From: Halichondria panicea
Lineage: Eukaryota > Porifera > Demospongiae > Suberitida > Halichondriidae
NCBI RefSeq assembly: GCF_963675165.1
Contig: NC_087384.1
Span: 6,317,182-6,381,181, forward strand
Direction: 5' to 3'
DNA length: 64,000 nt
In this document: in pieces, positions 9,729 to 37,122 of the stretch
Layout: every line of letters starts with the position of its first letter
Position numbering within the stretch: the first letter of the stretch is position 1
Notes under the pieces: model-generated
What the model was told of the DNA's origin: nothing
Database searches by the model: none
What the model saw: only the letters and a program-made list of their open reading frames with translations
Made by a program: the position numbers and the translations under genes

Positions 9729-11783
9729 TAGATACTAAGTATTCTGCTATTGCACATATGTTGCTTCAAGGCAGACGTTGAACACTGACTATACCCTGTA
9801 TTATAGACATGCACTGATCATCTCCTGTATGTACTATTATTTTTGTCAGAACACTGTGTACATGACATTATTCATACGCTATGAAACTACTAACAGAACA
9901 TTTCAAGCGGGTGAAAAGTAATCCGCTAACCTGCACTGAAATTAACTTGTATTTGTTTACTGTCCCACTAGTCGACACTTGAGCAACATCTTGTGGTGTT
10001 GCAACTGCAGATCCTGTAATAAATTCTTGATCAGTGTCTGTAATTATGACACTGTATGACACTATATGACAGTTACTATGATATGTTGTGTGTGTTATAT
10101 TTAGGCTGTGTAGGTGTGGTTGTTAGGGATGTGGTTGTTTAGGGGATTAATGGCAGCCAACTCTTTGTAGATTAATGAGGGGGAATTTTGGTATAATTGT
10201 ATTCAGTGGTGGACGTTTCCAAATTGGAACTATGTTGATTATGGGTTCTATTTAAGTTAAAGTCAATTTCTTTTCAAGTTGAATACTATCCCTACACTCT
10301 AGAATGACTCGGTAGAAACCATCGCCGGGCAAACAACAACTCGAGATCCTGTCCTGTTCTGTAATAAATATTATTGATCAGTGTAATTATGACACTGTAT
10401 GACACTATGACAGTTACTATGTGTATTAATGACATCCTTAATTAATGAATATGTTGTGCCCAACACGACAGCTAGTATGTGTATGTATGTGTACGAATCC
10501 TTAACCCTGATCAGTCATGATAAGCAGAGCACTTGGTCTGGAGTTTGGTGGTTCTGTTGGTATCATCTTCTTCGTTGCCAACATATTTGCCTCAGCTGCC
10601 TACATCATTGGTGAGTGTGTGTAGTGTTCTCATCCTGTTATGTAATTACCCCAGGTTTGGTTTTGTTTACGTATCTTCCCACACGGCTTACATCCTCTGA
10701 AATAGCACAGCCAATTTGAGCAGCTAATGGGTTCAAAGCTATTCTCCTCATGTGATTACTACTGTTTGTATGCCTGCATATACATCCTTAATTATATCAT
10801 TTGAAGGAGCATCTCTAGGCTTCTACCTGTGTTTACCGTTCGCTTATAAGTACAAAACTATGTGTGTGTGTACAGCATAGTTTGTTCATCTTTATACAGA
10901 CTGTGTTTACAGGGTTCCCTTGAAGGACACAACTACACAGTACAGCCTTGTTGTATTTTAATTGGTGCTACGGTTGTTTTGGTGGATTTTGGATAGTCAT
11001 ACTTATACATACTTATACATTGTAATCATGCCATGTGATAGAGCTCTCTAAAGAGCTGCAAAACCGATATTTTTATATATTTCATTTTAAGTTTTATGGC
11101 CTTCTATAATTGATACACGTACATGTAGTTGCTGTCAGTTGGATGTATGCATATAGCGTGTATATTATTGTTATTATTATCCGTGCCCTCAGGTGTGGTA
11201 TGGGAATGAGACTCTGTTAAACTACACCAGCTGGAGTTGGAACACCTTCCTCAACAACCTAGGAGTGAGTCACCACTAGTAACACTCACTATAATTATTA
11301 TGTATGCCGTACACTATCCCTATTTCTTAACATGTTTAGTATAATCCTGGCTTTTTGACAAGTGCATGGATAGGCAAATATTTACTTCCTTTCTATGTAC
11401 GTGCACTTACATACTTGGTCTTGTATTCATGTTCGTACATGTATATGCTTGCATTCTGTGTGTGATCTGCTGTGCTTGTGTTTTTCTCATTAAAAAACCA
11501 TCCCATAAACCTAAAAACTGTATTGTTAGGAACTGTTGGGAATAGTAGCTATCCTGTACACAAATGCCAGTTTCCTGGGCTAGTTCCTACACTATCCTGA
11601 TATTAGCACCACTAGAGTAGGCCCAGGTGGTGTACATTGACATGATATGTAAGTGATTCTGGTGAGCATTAGCTGGCAGGATGTGATTAGAGGTTATTCA
11701 CGTACTATAGTTGCAGTACTGTGTTTGAAAAGCAATTAGTTTGTTTACATGATTGTATGCACTACTAACCCTTAACCCCTCTA

Positions 11784-11936
<153 letters not shown>

Positions 11937-11983
11937 TCCAACTATCTAATCGAGGCTTTGGAGTCTTGCAATTGTTCTGTTAG

Positions 11984-13017
11984 CTCGTGAAGACATGTGT
12001 TTGAAGGAAACCCACTTTGATGTCAAGGTGCCCAGTCCAGGGAAGCTCAAGGTACAGTCTGTCCTACGTATGTGGAGGGTGGATGTTTTTAGCAACATTG
12101 TCTTCTTGTTTGTAGTTTTCTCTGCGAGTTGTCAAGTACGACAGACACGGATACAAGGCCAGGACAAGAGCTGTCATCATCACTGATACGGTAGATAATT
12201 CATTTTACCAAACACCCACTCACCCTCCCCACATACACCACCTACTCCCCCTCTCTACACTCATGCACACTGCCCACACATCCACTCATCCCACACACAC
12301 CACCCACCACACACACCCCTCCACAGACAGAATAACTGCTTCTATCTTGATACCAGCAATTTCAAAGTGAAGGAGCAGTTTCCCCTCAGTGACATTTCCG
12401 CTATCTCTGTTAGCAGCCTGAGTGATGGAGTGGTGGTCATCGGACTACCCACGGAGGGACCCAATGCAAGAGGTGACCTCATTATCAAGACTGAGCAGGT
12501 GATTGAGCTTGTCACTAAACTGGCTCTGTTCGGAGGGAAACTGGATACTGTCAAAATTGTCTCCACGGGAACGTGAGTCACTGCATTTCACTGCTTATTA
12601 TTTCCTAGAGAAAACAGAAAACGAAAACTCAGTTGTTAAGACGGGTCATGTGATAGCTAGGTCATACGTTACTATAGATAATACTAGCTCTGTGAACGTC
12701 TTATTAGGCTAACTAACAATGGAATGTATTATTGTACGAAAATTTTACTCTAATAGTATAATAGCTGATCACACGCTAGCTTTCACTATCGACCCTATAG
12801 CTGCATGCACTGTGTGTGTGTACTAGTCCGCAATAATGTGTAGTCCAGTGCATGTATACTTGTGTTGACTCGTGTCCTTTTCTTTGTGCAGTATTGTCCA
12901 CCACATATATAATATCTATCACTTACTGTTGATGGTATTACTTGTGTCTGAACTGATTGTTTGATTGTCTCCATGCAGATCTCCCCCACACTGTCCTCAC
13001 CTTCACCAAGCCGGTGA
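11984..13017 (+). pseudogene. Class I myosin tail fragment, decayed second copy
   Basis: Tail exons 11984-12051, 12116-12190 and 12331-12572 correspond to 2366-2433, 2498-2572 and 2740-2981 of the first copy. The next exon starts at 12892 but breaks after about 15 bp. About 1.16 kb present in the other copies (rest of that exon, the hAT element and exon 4345-4390) is deleted here. The terminal exon 12979-13017 survives, ending in TGA. Exon 12331-12572 has a gain of one codon at its start and a loss of one codon later, so the frame was kept while it diverged. The left edge is a rearrangement joint with the broken SLC12A9 exon 10 at about 11968-11980. It lacks IQ and earlier tail exons, so it cannot encode a myosin. 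Confidence 0.85.
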
Positions 13018-13332
13018 CATTTAGAGAACACAATCTTCATAGTGCGTATAGAGGACTCGTGTTAATTAATTTGTTGTCAATAATTAATTTTGTGTGTTTA
13101 GTTTTTCATTTTTCATAATTTAATAGTATAGCTATAGCTAGTCTATAGCTAGTATATATAATTATGAAATATTTTTTTATATCTACCCTTTGTAAAATAA
13201 AAACTAATGATAATTAGTCGAGGGCGTTGTGTGATTGCTAACTAAAATGCAGTATCAGCAAAAATTAATTAATACCAGGATCTAGGAGTGCACTCCTGGC
13301 TCTAGGTATGGAAAGACAAGGTACTAGGTATA
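13018..13332. other. Diverged spacer with a rearranged 5' end
   Basis: This is the myosin-SLC12A9 spacer of the decayed unit, alignable to 4743-5030. From about 13272 to 13331 it differs completely: the part that should encode the first 25 residues of SLC12A9 is replaced by a short palindromic stretch centred on AGGAGTGCACTCCT. Confidence 0.6.
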
Positions 13333-13489
13333 ATGGCGTCCAGTCGACTTGTACCCCGTAGCCCTGACAGCTCAGTGAACAGTGAGAGTGTCTCTGTATT
13401 AGCTGAAACGTCGTCGCCCGTATCAATGATTGATAGAGAGGGGGAGCCATTGGCGTTGCTCTCCAAGCAGATAGCTGACAAGAATCAAG
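13333..13489 (+). pseudogene. SLC12A9: SLC12A9 first-exon relic
   Basis: The frame from an internal Met (MASSRLVPRSPDSSVNSES) to the donor GTGAGT at 13490 matches residues 26-70 of the intact protein. The normal start codon and first 25 residues are gone. Two in-frame gains, near LVPRSPDS and at PLALLSK, show divergence with the frame kept. After about 50 bp of intron the sequence jumps into a myosin motor exon at about 13541, so exons 2-26 are absent. Confidence 0.8.
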
Positions 13490-13630
13490 GTGAGTAAGAA
13501 TTCATGAAAATTTGTGTTTGTAGATTTTTGTACAAGAGCTTTGCTCCTGCAGTCCAACCCAGTGCTGGAGGAATTCGGGAACGCTCATACCTTGCAGTAG
13601 GAACGACAACTCCAGCAGGTTCGGCAAGTA

Positions 13631-13970
13631 CTAGACTGGAAATCACTCCCCTTCTCTCAGGAGAAAGGGACTGGCAAGCTGCCGTGTTGAGAGTTGTCCC
13701 AGTGCGTGAAGAATGTCACGCTGCCACAAGAATGTAAACGTCACAAATAGTCATGTGCCACCGCCCACACGCTAACTATTACTGCTCAAAATATTATTGG
13801 CCTTGAGTATAAAGTACATCACTGGTGGTCTGTTATTGAGGCTGAAATAATATCACCCACGCATTACGCATTTTGTGGTTTGTTCTAATTGCATTCCAAC
13901 AGGACAACTCTCAACACGGCAACTTGCCAGTCCCCAGAGCCCAGAGCGAAGGGAGTGGTTTCCAGTCTAG
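13631..13970. mobile_element. Inverted-repeat element inside the switch-1 codons
   Basis: Arms begin CTAGACTGGAAATCACTCC at 13631 and match in reverse to 13970, with about 75 bp of arm similarity on each side (13631-13705 and 13896-13970). The flanks are GGCAAGTA on the left and GCATGGACATT on the right. Those read FGK-(Y)-MDI in a normal myosin, so the element sits within coding sequence. There is no transposase. The ORF crossing the left arm is not a gene. Confidence 0.75.
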
Positions 13971-14496
13971 GCATGGACATTGAGTTCGATTTCAGGGCTA
14001 GGGTAAGTAGAATGTTTTCAATACTGTGCTTTCAATACAAATACATGTACAAACCTGTAGCTGTATTATAGTTGATTTGGAAATAGGGATTGATATTGTC
14101 GGCTACAACCCCCCTTCCACCCCACACACATCACACCCTCCACTCCACACACACATCACACCTTCCACCCCACACACACCACACAGGGAGCACCGGTGGG
14201 CGGTCACATAAAAAACGACCTCCTAGAGAAATCACGAGTGGTATACCACGCTGAGGGTGAGGGAAACTTCCACCAGTTGCTGGCTAGCAGGGACCAGAAG
14301 CTGCTCTCTGAGTTGGAGCTCTCTAGTAACCCCAAGGAGTACCACTTCCTCAGCCAGGTAAGCAGAGAGAGAGGTGTTGGATTGTTGCAAAAAGGAGTTG
14401 AAATAATTTAAGAGGTGATTTTTGTCAGTGGGTTTCCTCCACATAATGGTAATTCGTGTACAGACAGTGAGACAGCTAGTGCATGCAGTAGTAAGC

Positions 14497-14920
14497 CAGA
14501 GGAGGTCGGACATCACCTTAACTTTCACTAATTATGACCTAAATTTTGATGACATTCCAGACCAAATTGCTTTTCGTTTTTGCTGACTCAGCAGTAGCGT
14601 CTACTGTGCTTCTGCTGATCTCATATTTCAGCCGCCCTCTAAAAGTTGGTCGGCCTAATCACGAGTCTATGTTATAGAGGGCGGCTGATTTATGAGACAA
14701 TATTTCTGCACGGTTTCTGTCGCTGAATCTGTTGACAACTAGTTGTGTTTGGTGTCTATGATGGTTACTGGACCTAACCCTATCAGCACATAATAGCCAT
14801 ACAAGTTAGATCCAGTCGTGTTCTACTGCTGAGTCAGCAAAAACGAAAAGCAATTTGGCCTGGAATGTCATTAAAAGGTCATAATTAGTGAAAGTTCAAG
14901 TGATGTCCGATCTCCTCTGC
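14497..14920. mobile_element. hAT-type MITE with 8-bp target duplication
   Basis: TAGTAAGC occurs at 14489-14496 and 14921-14928 on either side. Terminal inverted repeats (CAGAGGAGGTCGGACATCAC at the left) extend about 100 bp inward with few mismatches. The CAGAG terminus and the 8-bp duplication fit hAT elements. It lies in the intron that marks the deleted part of the motor. It has no counterpart elsewhere in the window. Confidence 0.8.
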
Positions 14921-15431
14921 TAGTAAGCTATATGCAGTTAATTATGCTATCTACATGTATTGTTTGTGCATTGTGTGGTGTGGGTACATGATGGTTGATT
15001 TCAGAGGAGGTACGACATAGGTTGACCTTTTCTCATTAGGTCGCTAATGAGTTACTCCCGTGTCTGTGCCCAGCTACCTGGCCGGAGTGGGAGGGGCCTC
15101 CCAAGCAAGGGGTGGAGTCTCTGTGTCAGCACCTCGGCTACACCTCCGACCAGTACAAGACAGGACGGTGAGTGGAGTCAAAATATATGCCGTAGCTGAG
15201 AAATAGTGACTATCTCCATTAATATCACTTCAATGTGTACATGCAGTACATAAGAATAACTATAATATACTGCTTATCAGTAGAATAACTAACACACAGT
15301 CTTGCAATGTACACACCCACGCACACGCACAGTACAAAGCTGTTCATCAGGTTCCCAGACAAAACCGAGGACCTCTACCAGCAGGAGAAGCATGACCTAG
15401 GTAAGTGGACTCTATACCATAATAATAATTA

Positions 15432-16404
15432 TGCCTCGAGGCGTAGCCGCACAAGGGATACGGTAAAGCTGACTGTATGTGTGTGTGTCTGTGTGTCTTC
15501 CAACTGTAACTGCTCAACGGTTGCAATGCGACGAAAACTAACAGCTTCTATAGGCTTCTAGCCACGTTCTCTTGGATTTTGATTCGTGGATTAGCAAACT
15601 AAAGCTCCTTTCTCGAGTTATGGCTAGTTTGACTAACATTGAAGGCTGTTGCAGTCTCTTCAGAATCTTTCATAGCATCATCTGTTCGCACAAACTTTCT
15701 ATTCAACACATGAGTTAGCCTTGCACTAAAGCGCTAGCTTTTTGTTAGCTACAAGAGTCAGAAAAGATATGTTAAAACAGCTAGCTAGCAGTAGCCATAT
15801 ATTGTGAAATTGATCTCTTTGGACACACCCTTTAATTATTCCTGGATGCAATGCGCATGTGCGCTCATCCCCACATGTTAGAGCTCGACAATCCAGTGGC
15901 AGAATCAACTTACTTCTTTTTCTTGAGGTCCTGGTATACCGGTAAGCCACAAAACAAATGATACCATATAGACTAGATAACAATAGATTCATGTACACAA
16001 GTCTGGTAACAATAGATACATGTACACAAGTCTTTTCTTTTCAGTATAATAGATACTGACTCATAGATACTATACTACTGTCTGTTCTCTCTTCTTTCTT
16101 TTTTTTCTTCTATCTTACTCCGTGCCTTTGACAAACTCACAGTATACACTATTAACTGTGGACACCCCTTTCTTGTGAAACAATAAAGCACATTGCAAAT
16201 TATTTACCTCTTCTATAACACTCTAATACTTTTAAGCGAAAGCAAAAACATGGCGAGAGGCATTAGCAAGCGCACGCTTGTTAAACTAGTAATTATTTAC
16301 ACAATTCTTTTCTATTTTTCACACTTATAGCTAAACAAAGCTATGCATAATTTTTATACCTACTCCCCATCCCACACACCCCCCCCCCCCCCACACACAC
16401 ACAG
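15432..16404 (+). repeat. Start of tandem unit 2 (copy of 1-976)
   Basis: The sequence from 15432 repeats the window from position 1 almost base for base. Indels are confined to homopolymers such as the C run at 16379-16392. It forms the intron between motor exon 15333-15400 and the IQ exon. No other gene is seen. Confidence 0.9.
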
Positions 16405-18125
16405 CCACTATCATCTCTGCCAAGTGGAAGATGTACGTCAACCGTAAGAAGTACCAACAGTTGCGATGGGCCTCCACGGTGTTTGCAACCAACTGGAAGA
16501 GACTACAGGTCCAGCGCTACGTGGCCAAGTACAAGAAGGCCGTGTTTGTGGTTCGAAAGTTCATCATAGGGTTCATGAACAGAAGCAAACCAAAGTGCGA
16601 AGAGAACATCTATGTGAGTTTAATATTTATCGCAAGGCTAGCTATACCAGTACTTGTTGGTATGACATCAATCAGGGTGTCATACAGGATTTTGAAGTAG
16701 AGGAGGGAAATAAGAAAAGTAACTAGAAAATTTCCTAAAAAAAAGTCAACTGTTATTTCAATACCCTGTTAGTATGTAAAATTGCCAGTTATGGACCCAA
16801 CTAGTACCAGAATGCAAATTTTAGGAGGGGAAAATTGGAGCTAGAGGGGGGATATCCCCCCTTTCCCCCTGTATGACACCCTGTTAATTCTTGCCGTTCA
16901 TATATTCTGTATTAATTTGGCTCATTCAAAATTAAAGGTTTTTTCACTCATAAAAATTGCAGGAATACAGCCTGTCGTACATGTACAACAGGCTGTATTA
17001 TGCTCCTGTATTAAGCTCTATGTGTTTAAAGCCCCTCCCCCTTACCATACCCACAGTTCCTTGACTTTGTGCGAGTGAACTACCTGATGAAGTTGTCCCG
17101 CTCGCTGCCCTCCAGCCTCGTGGCGTACGATGAGAAGTGGCCCGGAACTCGTAGTCAAGCGATGATGGAAGCAGACCAACATCTCAAGGCTATGTACCGA
17201 CTGCATCGTACCGGAAAGTTTATGAGGAAGCTAACTAAAGAAGACAGGACTCAGGTTAGAGTCTGGGGGAGTTGGAAATTGTGGTATATTATAGAAGACA
17301 ATATTTGTTTGATAATAAATAGTTGTTTGAAGGATTTTATATGTGGATCGCGGATAGTGAGGAAGATGTATAATTTTATATATGTGTGAGCAGTTAGTTT
17401 CTATATTTATGCATTCATATGACTTGTACTGATTGTCATGTGACTGCACAGTACACGCTCAAGTTGGCGGCCAGTGACTTGTTCAGAGGCAAGAAGGAAA
17501 CCTACCCAGCCAGCGTGGCCAGGCCCTACCTCAACACCCATCTCTGTGAGTAGCACCAGTCACACTGATACAGTCCCTGTGTACTAAGGGAGACTCCACT
17601 GATACAGTCCCTGTATACTAAGGGAGCCGCTAAACTCCTGTATTATAATATATTTCTCAGAATAGCATGAATTCGTGGGTAGCCTCTGAACTTGACCTTC
17701 TGTTTGACTATAATAAGGATAATAGTGGTGACCTTTATGAGATAAGATGAACCATTGGGCTAATAATTGTTGTGTTTTAATATTTACTGTTAGCTCGTGA
17801 AGACATGTGTTTGAAGGAGACCCACTTTGATGTCAAGGTGCCCAGTCCAGGGAAGCTCAAGGTACAGTCTGTCCTACGTATGTGGAGGGTGGATGTTTTT
17901 AGCAACAATGTCTTCTTGTTTGTAGTTTTCTCAGCGAGTTGTCAAGTACGACAGACATGGATACAAGGCCAGGACAAGAGCTGTCATCATCACTGACAGG
18001 GTAGATAATTCATTTTTACCAAACACCCACTCACCCCCTCCACACACACACCACCCACACACCTGCTCATCCCACACACACACCACACACTCCCCCCCAC
18101 ACACACACACACCCACACACACACA

Positions 18126-18162
<37 letters not shown>

Positions 18163-20172
18163 CCCACAGAACTGCTTCTTTCTTGATACCAGCAATTTCA
18201 AAGTGAAGGAGCAGTTTCCCCTCAGTGACATTTCCACTATCTCTGTTAGCAGCCTGAGTGATGGAGTGGTGGTCATCGGACTACCCACGGAGGGACCAAA
18301 TGCAAGAGGTGACCTCATTATCAAGACTGAGCAGGTGATTGAGCTCGTCACTAAACTGGCTCTGTTCGGAGGAAAATGGGATACTGGAGTCAAGGTTGTC
18401 TCCACGGGAACGTGAGTCACTGCATTTCACTACTTATTATCTCTAAAAACAGAAAACTCAGTTGTTAAGACGGGTCATGTGATAGCTAGGTCATAGGTTA
18501 CTATAATAGCTCTGTGAACGTCTACCTATTAGGCCAACTAAACAATGGTATTGTACAACAATTTCACTCTAATAGTATAATAGCTTGCTTTGATCACACG
18601 CTAGCTTTCACTATTTGATCCTATAGCTGCATACATGCAATAATGTGTAGTCCAGTGTATGCAATATAGTGCAGTGCATGTATGCATGTTATCATGTCCT
18701 CGATCTTCTTTGTGCAGTATTGTCCACCACATGCCAAAGCACAAGACTGGCACCATCACATTCCAGAAAGGGTGAGTCAAATAGGACACCTGCTCAACTA
18801 CAGCTTGTGCGTCAACACATGCACGGCCTGACCAGTGATACTGTCTGTAACTGCATGCGTGGGAGAATTATGTAATGTCCAATCATTACATGTACCTCTT
18901 TTGCTATTTTGAAGGCTTTTGCTCAATATTGTATAAGCGTGTGTGTACGTGCATTTCCTTGGTATGCTACAGAAGCCTGTTAGTTAGTCAGCTGTTAGTC
19001 AACTGCTTACAAGTGCGTATCTAGCCTCGATCCCAGGCCGCACTTCCTCAAAGAGTGGGCCTGGTATCGACTGCTTGCGCATGCGCTAATCTTCCGCCGG
19101 TATCTGGCGGATCCGGATAACAACGTTTATGGTCAGTAAAACAGTGACGTCACAACAAACGGAAGTGGATTAAAGGAAGTAGATAGAAGGTTCCATTGAA
19201 GGTTTCTAGCCCATCTGATAGTATTCTGATAGCTACCCTTAGCCTGCTATGTTAACAAAAGACTCACAGCCAGCAACAGTGTGGATGACAAACGTCTGAA
19301 CAGAGTGAAAGCTGACAAGAGCCTATATGGACAGGCCACGCCCATCAAATACTAACTAACTCGGTGAAAAGTCTACTATACTACTGCTACAGAAAGAAAA
19401 TAGCTGTACAATAAACCTACAGCTCTGTCTCTAGCTAGCTAGCTATAATAGCTCTGTGTATGACTTTCAATACTTTGTCAGGATATTTTCGTGATAAATT
19501 TACTATTATTCAGTATTATAGGACATTTTACGGGAAAATATATCAATAATTTTGCGCATGCGCAAGCAGTTAGTAGCAGGCCTTCTCTTCAGGGGAGGCC
19601 AGTGAAGGAGGCTAGTGCGTATCATACACTTGTAGAGATGATTATAATTATATCGAATTTTCTAATATCCATTGCTAATTATATCTCTCTCGCAATTTTG
19701 ATGGCATTTGCTCAATATGTTAACACATGTGCTTTTCATAAAACAGTTGCCATTGGAATGCTAAATATTTGCAGGGACTTTGAATTTGCTGGTAAAGGGA
19801 AGACAGGAAACATGGAAGTGGTAAGTTACATATAATTAGAAGACAGTTTTTTTTTAGACTAGTATTCTGTATGCAATGGCCGCACTCTATATCACTTACT
19901 GTTGATGGTATGTACAGTGGAACCTCCGTTAACAACCACCTCTGAATAAAGGCCAGTTTCTATATAACGGCCAGGCACCCAGGTCCCAAATGAACAGTTT
20001 GTGTACAAAACAACCTCTCAACAAAGGCCACCTCTGTTTAAAGGCCAAAACATTGTTCCCCAATGGTGTCCGTTATAGAGGGGTTCCACTGTACTTGTGT
20101 GTCTGAACTGATTGTTTGATTGTCTCCATGCAGATCTCCCCCACACTGTCCTCACCTTCACCAAGCCGGTGA
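16405..20172 (+). CDS. Class I myosin, neck and TH1 tail, second intact copy
   Basis: Exons 16405-16613, 17057-17254, 17452-17545, 17794-17861, 17926-18000, 18170-18411, 18718-18771, 19775-19820 and 20134-20172 reproduce the 341-residue C-terminus of the copy at 977-4742 with no coding change that I could see. Domains are the IQ neck, then a TH1 lipid-binding tail ending SPTLSSPSPSR. Here the upstream exons are in the window and belong to a shattered motor (13553-15400). If expressed, this copy would yield at most a tail-type protein or a nonproductive RNA. Such near-perfect identity beside a decayed sibling (11984-13017) means a very recent copy, conversion, or an assembly repeat. Confidence 0.85.
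16673..16883. mobile_element. Short inverted-repeat element (copy of 1245-1455)
   Basis: It has the same termini and position within the myosin intron as the element in unit 1, so it was copied by the segmental duplication rather than by transposition. Confidence 0.6.
18014..18165. repeat. (CA)n-rich tract
   Basis: Duplicate of the tract at 2584-2735, two bases longer in its CA runs, immediately upstream of the acceptor of exon 18170-18411. Confidence 0.9.
19021..19614 (+). mobile_element. hAT-like 594-bp element, second copy
   Basis: Same insertion as 3591-4184, including the GTGCGTAT duplication on both sides, carried along by the tandem duplication. The left border of the third large unit maps inside this element at about 19161. 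Confidence 0.82.
19915..20091. mobile_element. TA-targeting MITE (copy of 4485-4661)
   Basis: Same CAGTGGAACC termini and TA flanks in the last myosin intron. It is inherited by segmental duplication. Confidence 0.8.
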
Positions 20173-20473
20173 CATTTAGAGAACACAATCTTCATAGTGC
20201 GTATAGAGGACTCGTGTTAATTAATTTGTTGTCAATGATTAATTTTGTGCGTTTAGTTTTCATTTTCATAATTTAATTTGTATAGTAGCTATAGCTAGTC
20301 TATAGCTAGTATATAAGATTTTTCATATCTACCATTCTTGTATATAACAATTATGCAAAGCCAAGAGCTCTTGGCAAAGCTAATGAATTAGTCGAGGGCG
20401 TTGTGTGATTGAAGTAAAACTAATTAAATGCAGTATCAGCAAAAATTAATTATTTATAACTTGACCTTTCGCC

Positions 20474-36137
<15,664 letters not shown>

Positions 36138-36359
36138 ACACTTGAAGCAGGCAGGTCTCTTAAGAAACAACACTTGATTAGATCTCTTGAATTGCTTCTC
36201 AAACTAAATTAATTGTCTTTCGTTATAATAATTATAAGTGTCCTCTTTTTATTCGGGTGTTTGTTTTTTTTTGGAAGAATTCTATTAATTATTTATAATT
36301 ATACGATAAATTACACAGTAAAAAATAAAACATACAAATGAAAGTCTTATAATGATAGA

Positions 36360-36509
36360 TCAATTTCGAATTCTTCCAGGCAGTGTCTGATATTTGCTCA
36401 TAGTTTTTTTTGAGCTTCCTTCCTCAGTCCTGGACGACAGCCCCTCCCTCTCCATATTGGCCCCTCCCACATCGATACGAGTTGCATACATACTAGACGA
36501 GCGAGGGCG
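36360..36509 (-). pseudogene. Fragment of the rabphilin-like gene's last exon
   Basis: The 36138-36509 flank repeats 54777-55148 without a difference that I could see. On the minus strand it includes the last 50 codons of the rabphilin-like terminal exon with its stop (ending TLPGRIRN). At 36508-36509 a shared CG marks the joint to the hAT-like element. The fragment has no upstream exon and is a passive by-product of the tandem duplication. The 3' untranslated part may still serve the SLC12A9 copy ending at 36137. Confidence 0.88.
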
Positions 36510-36962
36510 GAAATGGATTAAAGGAAGTAGATAGAAGGTTCCATTGAAGGTTTCTAGCCCATCTGATAGTATTCTGATAGCTACCCTTAGCCTGCTATGT
36601 TAACAAAAGACTCACAGCCAGCAACAGTGTGGATGACAAACGTCTGAACAGAGTGAAAGCTGACAAGAGCCTATATGGACAGGCCACGCCCATCAAATAC
36701 TAACTAACTCGGTGAAAAGTCTACTATACTACTGCTACAGAAAGAAAATAGCTGTACAATAAACCTACAGCTCTGTCTCTAGCTAGCTAGCTATAATAGC
36801 TCTGTGTATGACTTTCAATACTTTGTCAGGATATTTTCGTGATAAATTTACTATTATTCAGTATTATAGGACATTTTACGGGAAAATATATCAATAATTT
36901 TGCGCATGCGCAAGCAGTTAGTAGCAGGCCTTCTCTTCAGGGGAGGCCAGTGAAGGAGGCTA
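36510..36962 (+). mobile_element. hAT-like element, truncated by the duplication joint
   Basis: Corresponds to 3732-4184 of the full 594-bp element. Its left 140 bp and left target duplication are missing, replaced by the rabphilin exon fragment. The right end and right GTGCGTAT are kept. Confidence 0.85.
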
Positions 36963-37122
36963 GTGCGTATCATACACTTGTAGAGATGATTATAATTATA
37001 TCGAATTTTCTAATATCCATTGCTAATTATATCTCTCTCGCAATTTTGATGGCATTTGCTCAATATGTTAACACATGTGCTTTTCATAAAACAGTTGCCA
37101 TTGGAATGCTAAATATTTGCAG

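Larger units (their letters stand above)
13553..15400 (+). pseudogene. Class I myosin motor, disrupted and mostly deleted
   Basis: Pieces of a myosin head lie in order. 13553-13630 encodes SNPVLEEFGNA and, one base out of frame, RNDNSSRFGK (the switch-1 loop). It is then interrupted by a 340-bp element. 13971-14002 resumes with MDIEFDF. 14187-14357 encodes GAPVGGHIKNDLLEKSRVV to YHFLSQ. 15040-15167 encodes CPATWPEWEGPPKQGVESL, and 15333-15400 TKLFIRFPDKTEDLYQQ up to a phase that joins the IQ exon at 16405. Roughly 430 residues between YHFLSQ and CPATWP (relay, actin-binding regions) are missing. NFHQLL lacks the usual IFY triplet, and FPDKTEDL lacks the usual TLF. The last exons splice in phase into the intact tail at 16405-20172, but no working motor can result. 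Confidence 0.85.
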
